NCBI GenBank assembly: GCA_000980735.1
Contig: LBFQ01000060.1
Span: forward strand, 1,520 to 27,819
Direction: 5' to 3'
DNA length: 26,300 nucleotides
Origin: Candidatus Caldipriscus sp. T1.2
GTDB taxonomy: Bacteria; Hydrothermota; Hydrothermia; LBFQ01
Each line of letters starts with the position of its first letter. Position 1 is the first letter of the stretch. The notes below the pieces were generated by a model. That model saw only the letters and a program-made list of their open reading frames with translations, had not been told where the DNA came from and searched no databases. The translations under genes were made by a program, and so were the position numbers. Below, piece by piece: positions 25,069-26,300 of this stretch.

Positions 25069-25089
25069 CCAGAGGTTTTAAGGGTTTTT

Positions 25090-26300
25090 TTATCTGATTA
25101 TCACCTTCTCCCTTATTACCTTTCCACCCGCGACAACCTCCACAAAATACACGCCCCTTGAAAGCTCAAGCTTAACCTCGTTCTTACCCTTTATGGACTT
25201 AACCATAACCCCGCTCACATTATAAACCTTCACCTCAAACTCTCCAGATCCGCTAACCTTGATACCGCCTTTGTATGGCGTTATAAGACCACTTGCAATT
25301 TGGCAGGATTCGGAGATTCCAAGCTCATTATCGTCGGATAAGGGACAGGGAGCGTTAACAGTTAAAATTGGGGCTGTAACGGTTAGAGATGGAGATCCAA
25401 CTGTGGGGCTTGGAGAAGAAACGGAAGGAGAAGGTGTAGTTACCGTTGGTGAAGGTGTATTTACTGTTGGGGTTGCATTTCGAACTATTGGACACGAACC
25501 TATGTCTCCGTTCGCATCAGTCTTGATGAAGAAAACATCATAATTGCCCGCACCGAAGGAACTTGTAACGCCCGCCACTATGTATCCGCCGTCGGATGTC
25601 TGTTGAACGGAATAAGCCACATCACCAAATGTTCCCCCATAAGTTTTAGCCCAGATTATGTTCCCGTTCGCATCAGTCTTGATGAGGAAAACATCGCTAT
25701 AGCCCAAACCTGTATAACCCGCCAAGATGTATCCGCCGTCGGATGTCTGTTGAACGGAAAAAGCTACTTCAGTACTTGTTCCCCCGTAAGTTTTAGCCCA
25801 GATTATGTCTCCGTTCGCATCAGTCTTGATGAGGAAAACATCAGTACCGCCCGCACCGAAGGAAGCCGTATGACCCGCCGCTATGTATCCACCATCGGAT
25901 GTCTGTTGAATGGAATAAGCCACATCCTCAGCTGTTCCCCCGTAAGTTTTAGCCCATTGTACGTTTCCGTTCGCATCAGTCTTGATGAGAAAAATATCCC
26001 AATTGCCCGCACCGAAGGATTGTGTCCAACCCGCCACTATGTATCCACCGTCCGAGGTCTGTTGAACGGAATAAGCCCTTTCATGACTTGTTCCTATTCC
26101 CCCGTAAGTTTTAGCCCATTGTACGTTTCCGTTCGCATCAGTCTTGATGAGGAAAATATCATCCCAGCCCCCACCGAAGGACCCTGTCCAACCCGCCACT
26201 ATGTATCCGCCGTCGGATGTTTGTTGAACGGAATGAACCACATCATCGCTTGTTCCCTCGTAGGTTTTAGCCCAGATTATGTTCCCGTTCGCATCAGTCT
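25090..26300 (-). CDS. secreted repeat protein with beta-propeller-like repeats and type-IX-like sorting tail (5' partial)
   Basis: The frame is open to the window edge, so only the last 403 or so residues are seen. Five tandem repeats of 49-54 residues each contain DANGN..WAKTYGG, SVQQTSDGGYIVAG and a DVFLIKT strand; such repeats probably form blades of a beta-propeller. Then comes a Pro/Thr/Ser linker of six heptads (for example NTPSPTV), a short Cys-containing stretch, and a C-terminal domain FEVKVYNVSGVMVKSIKG followed by RGVYFVEVVAGGKVIREK, matching the Por/type IX secretion sorting domain. It should be exported, carried over the outer membrane and attached or released at the surface. 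An internal GTG at 26241 is not the start. Ligand is unknown. Confidence 0.85.
   Translation of the reverse strand, partial: TDANGNIIWAKTYEGTSDDVVHSVQQTSDGGYIVAGWTGSFGGGWDDIFLIKTDANGNVQWAKTYGGIGTSHERAYSVQQTSDGGYIVAGWTQSFGAGNWDIFLIKTDANGNVQWAKTYGGTAEDVAYSIQQTSDGGYIAAGHTASFGAGGTDVFLIKTDANGDIIWAKTYGGTSTEVAFSVQQTSDGGYILAGYTGLGYSDVFLIKTDANGNIIWAKTYGGTFGDVAYSVQQTSDGGYIVAGVTSSFGAGNYDVFFIKTDANGDIGSCPIVRNATPTVNTPSPTVTTPSPSVSSPSPTVGSPSLTVTAPILTVNAPCPLSDDNELGISESCQIASGLITPYKGGIKVSGSGEFEVKVYNVSGVMVKSIKGKNEVKLELSRGVYFVEVVAGGKVIREKVIIR
25357..25482 (-). repeat. six 21-bp units encoding a Pro/Thr/Ser heptad linker
   Basis: The minus-strand translation divides into heptads RNATPTV, NTPSPTV, TTPSPSV, SSPSPTV, GSPSLTV and TAPILTV. 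The units diverge toward the C-terminal side. Such linkers separate repeat domains from sorting tails and may be glycosylated. Confidence 0.8.
25510..26300 (-). repeat. near-identical tandem repeats of 147-162 bp
   Basis: The anchor GTTCGCATCAG occurs at 25510, 25666, 25813, 25969, 26131 and 26287, giving periods of 156, 147, 156, 162 and 156 bp, all multiples of three. Large parts of each unit are nearly identical at DNA level, so copy number can change by recombination and can be misassembled. The array runs off the window. Confidence 0.9.

Noticed and set aside
25069..25089. Plus-strand terminator using the T run near 25085
   Set aside because: No paired stem directly precedes it; the GC hairpin is separated and mismatched on that strand.
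25510..26300. CRISPR-like array
   Set aside because: Units are coding, in frame, 147-162 bp long and lack the short repeat/unique spacer structure.

Overview
This is a gene-dense bacterial window of moderate GC, with purine-rich coding strands and many TTG/GTG starts. It carries the marks of a diderm: two steps of Kdo synthesis (kdsB, kdsA), apolipoprotein N-acyltransferase (lnt), a putative lipoprotein, a putative outer-membrane beta-barrel protein, and two large secreted repeat proteins ending in type-IX-secretion-like C-terminal tails. A truncated c-type cytochrome at the left edge indicates a respiratory chain. The combination (FG-GAP and propeller surface proteins with sorting tails, Kdo, NurA, a MagIII-like glycosylase, extreme gene overlap) fits an uncultured, possibly thermophilic FCB-type or candidate phylum such as WOR-3/Hydrothermae. 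That assignment is inference; no rRNA is present to test it.

Layout. 1-2699 (+): end of a cytochrome c, a frameshifted short-chain dehydrogenase, kdsB and nadC in one tight string. 2720-7179 (+): dnaE with its own promoter, then a translationally coupled beta-rich protein. 7206-8602 (+): tRNA-Ser(GGA) followed 2 nt later by an MtaD/SsnA-type deaminase. 8580-12053 (-): an nrnA - pgsA-like - yfhO-like operon. 12091-14272 (+): an RNase III-fold/dsRBD gene, then a heavily broken FG-GAP gene. 14294-16379 (+): M42 aminopeptidase and a disrupted threonine dehydrogenase. 16400-19012 (+): putative lipoprotein, NurA-domain protein and kdsA. 18978-22036 (-): citrate synthase - glycosyltransferase - MTHFR-like protein. 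22090-25041 (+): NMT1/THI5-like binding protein - lnt - HhH-GPD glycosylase. 25090-26300 (-): the 3' end of a tandem-repeat propeller protein with its terminator.

The most interesting signal is regulatory. Transcription units repeatedly start with a -10 box in the form TATAATACC (or TATATTACC, TAGAATACC) placed 6-9 nt before the start codon and with no Shine-Dalgarno, so the mRNAs should be leaderless. At least one internal gene (6181) instead has a textbook AAGGAGGG. Two divergent gene pairs (12053/12091 and 22036/22090) have closely packed back-to-back promoters of this kind. The tRNA-Ser/deaminase arrangement would also give a nearly leaderless mRNA after 3' tRNA processing.

Three genes (SDR, FG-GAP gene, tdh) are broken by small indels, mostly in short homopolymers, plus one in-frame amber codon. 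Sequencing or assembly error and true decay cannot be separated from one sequence. There is no CRISPR array, insertion sequence or rRNA, and no stretch over 300 bases lacks a gene.
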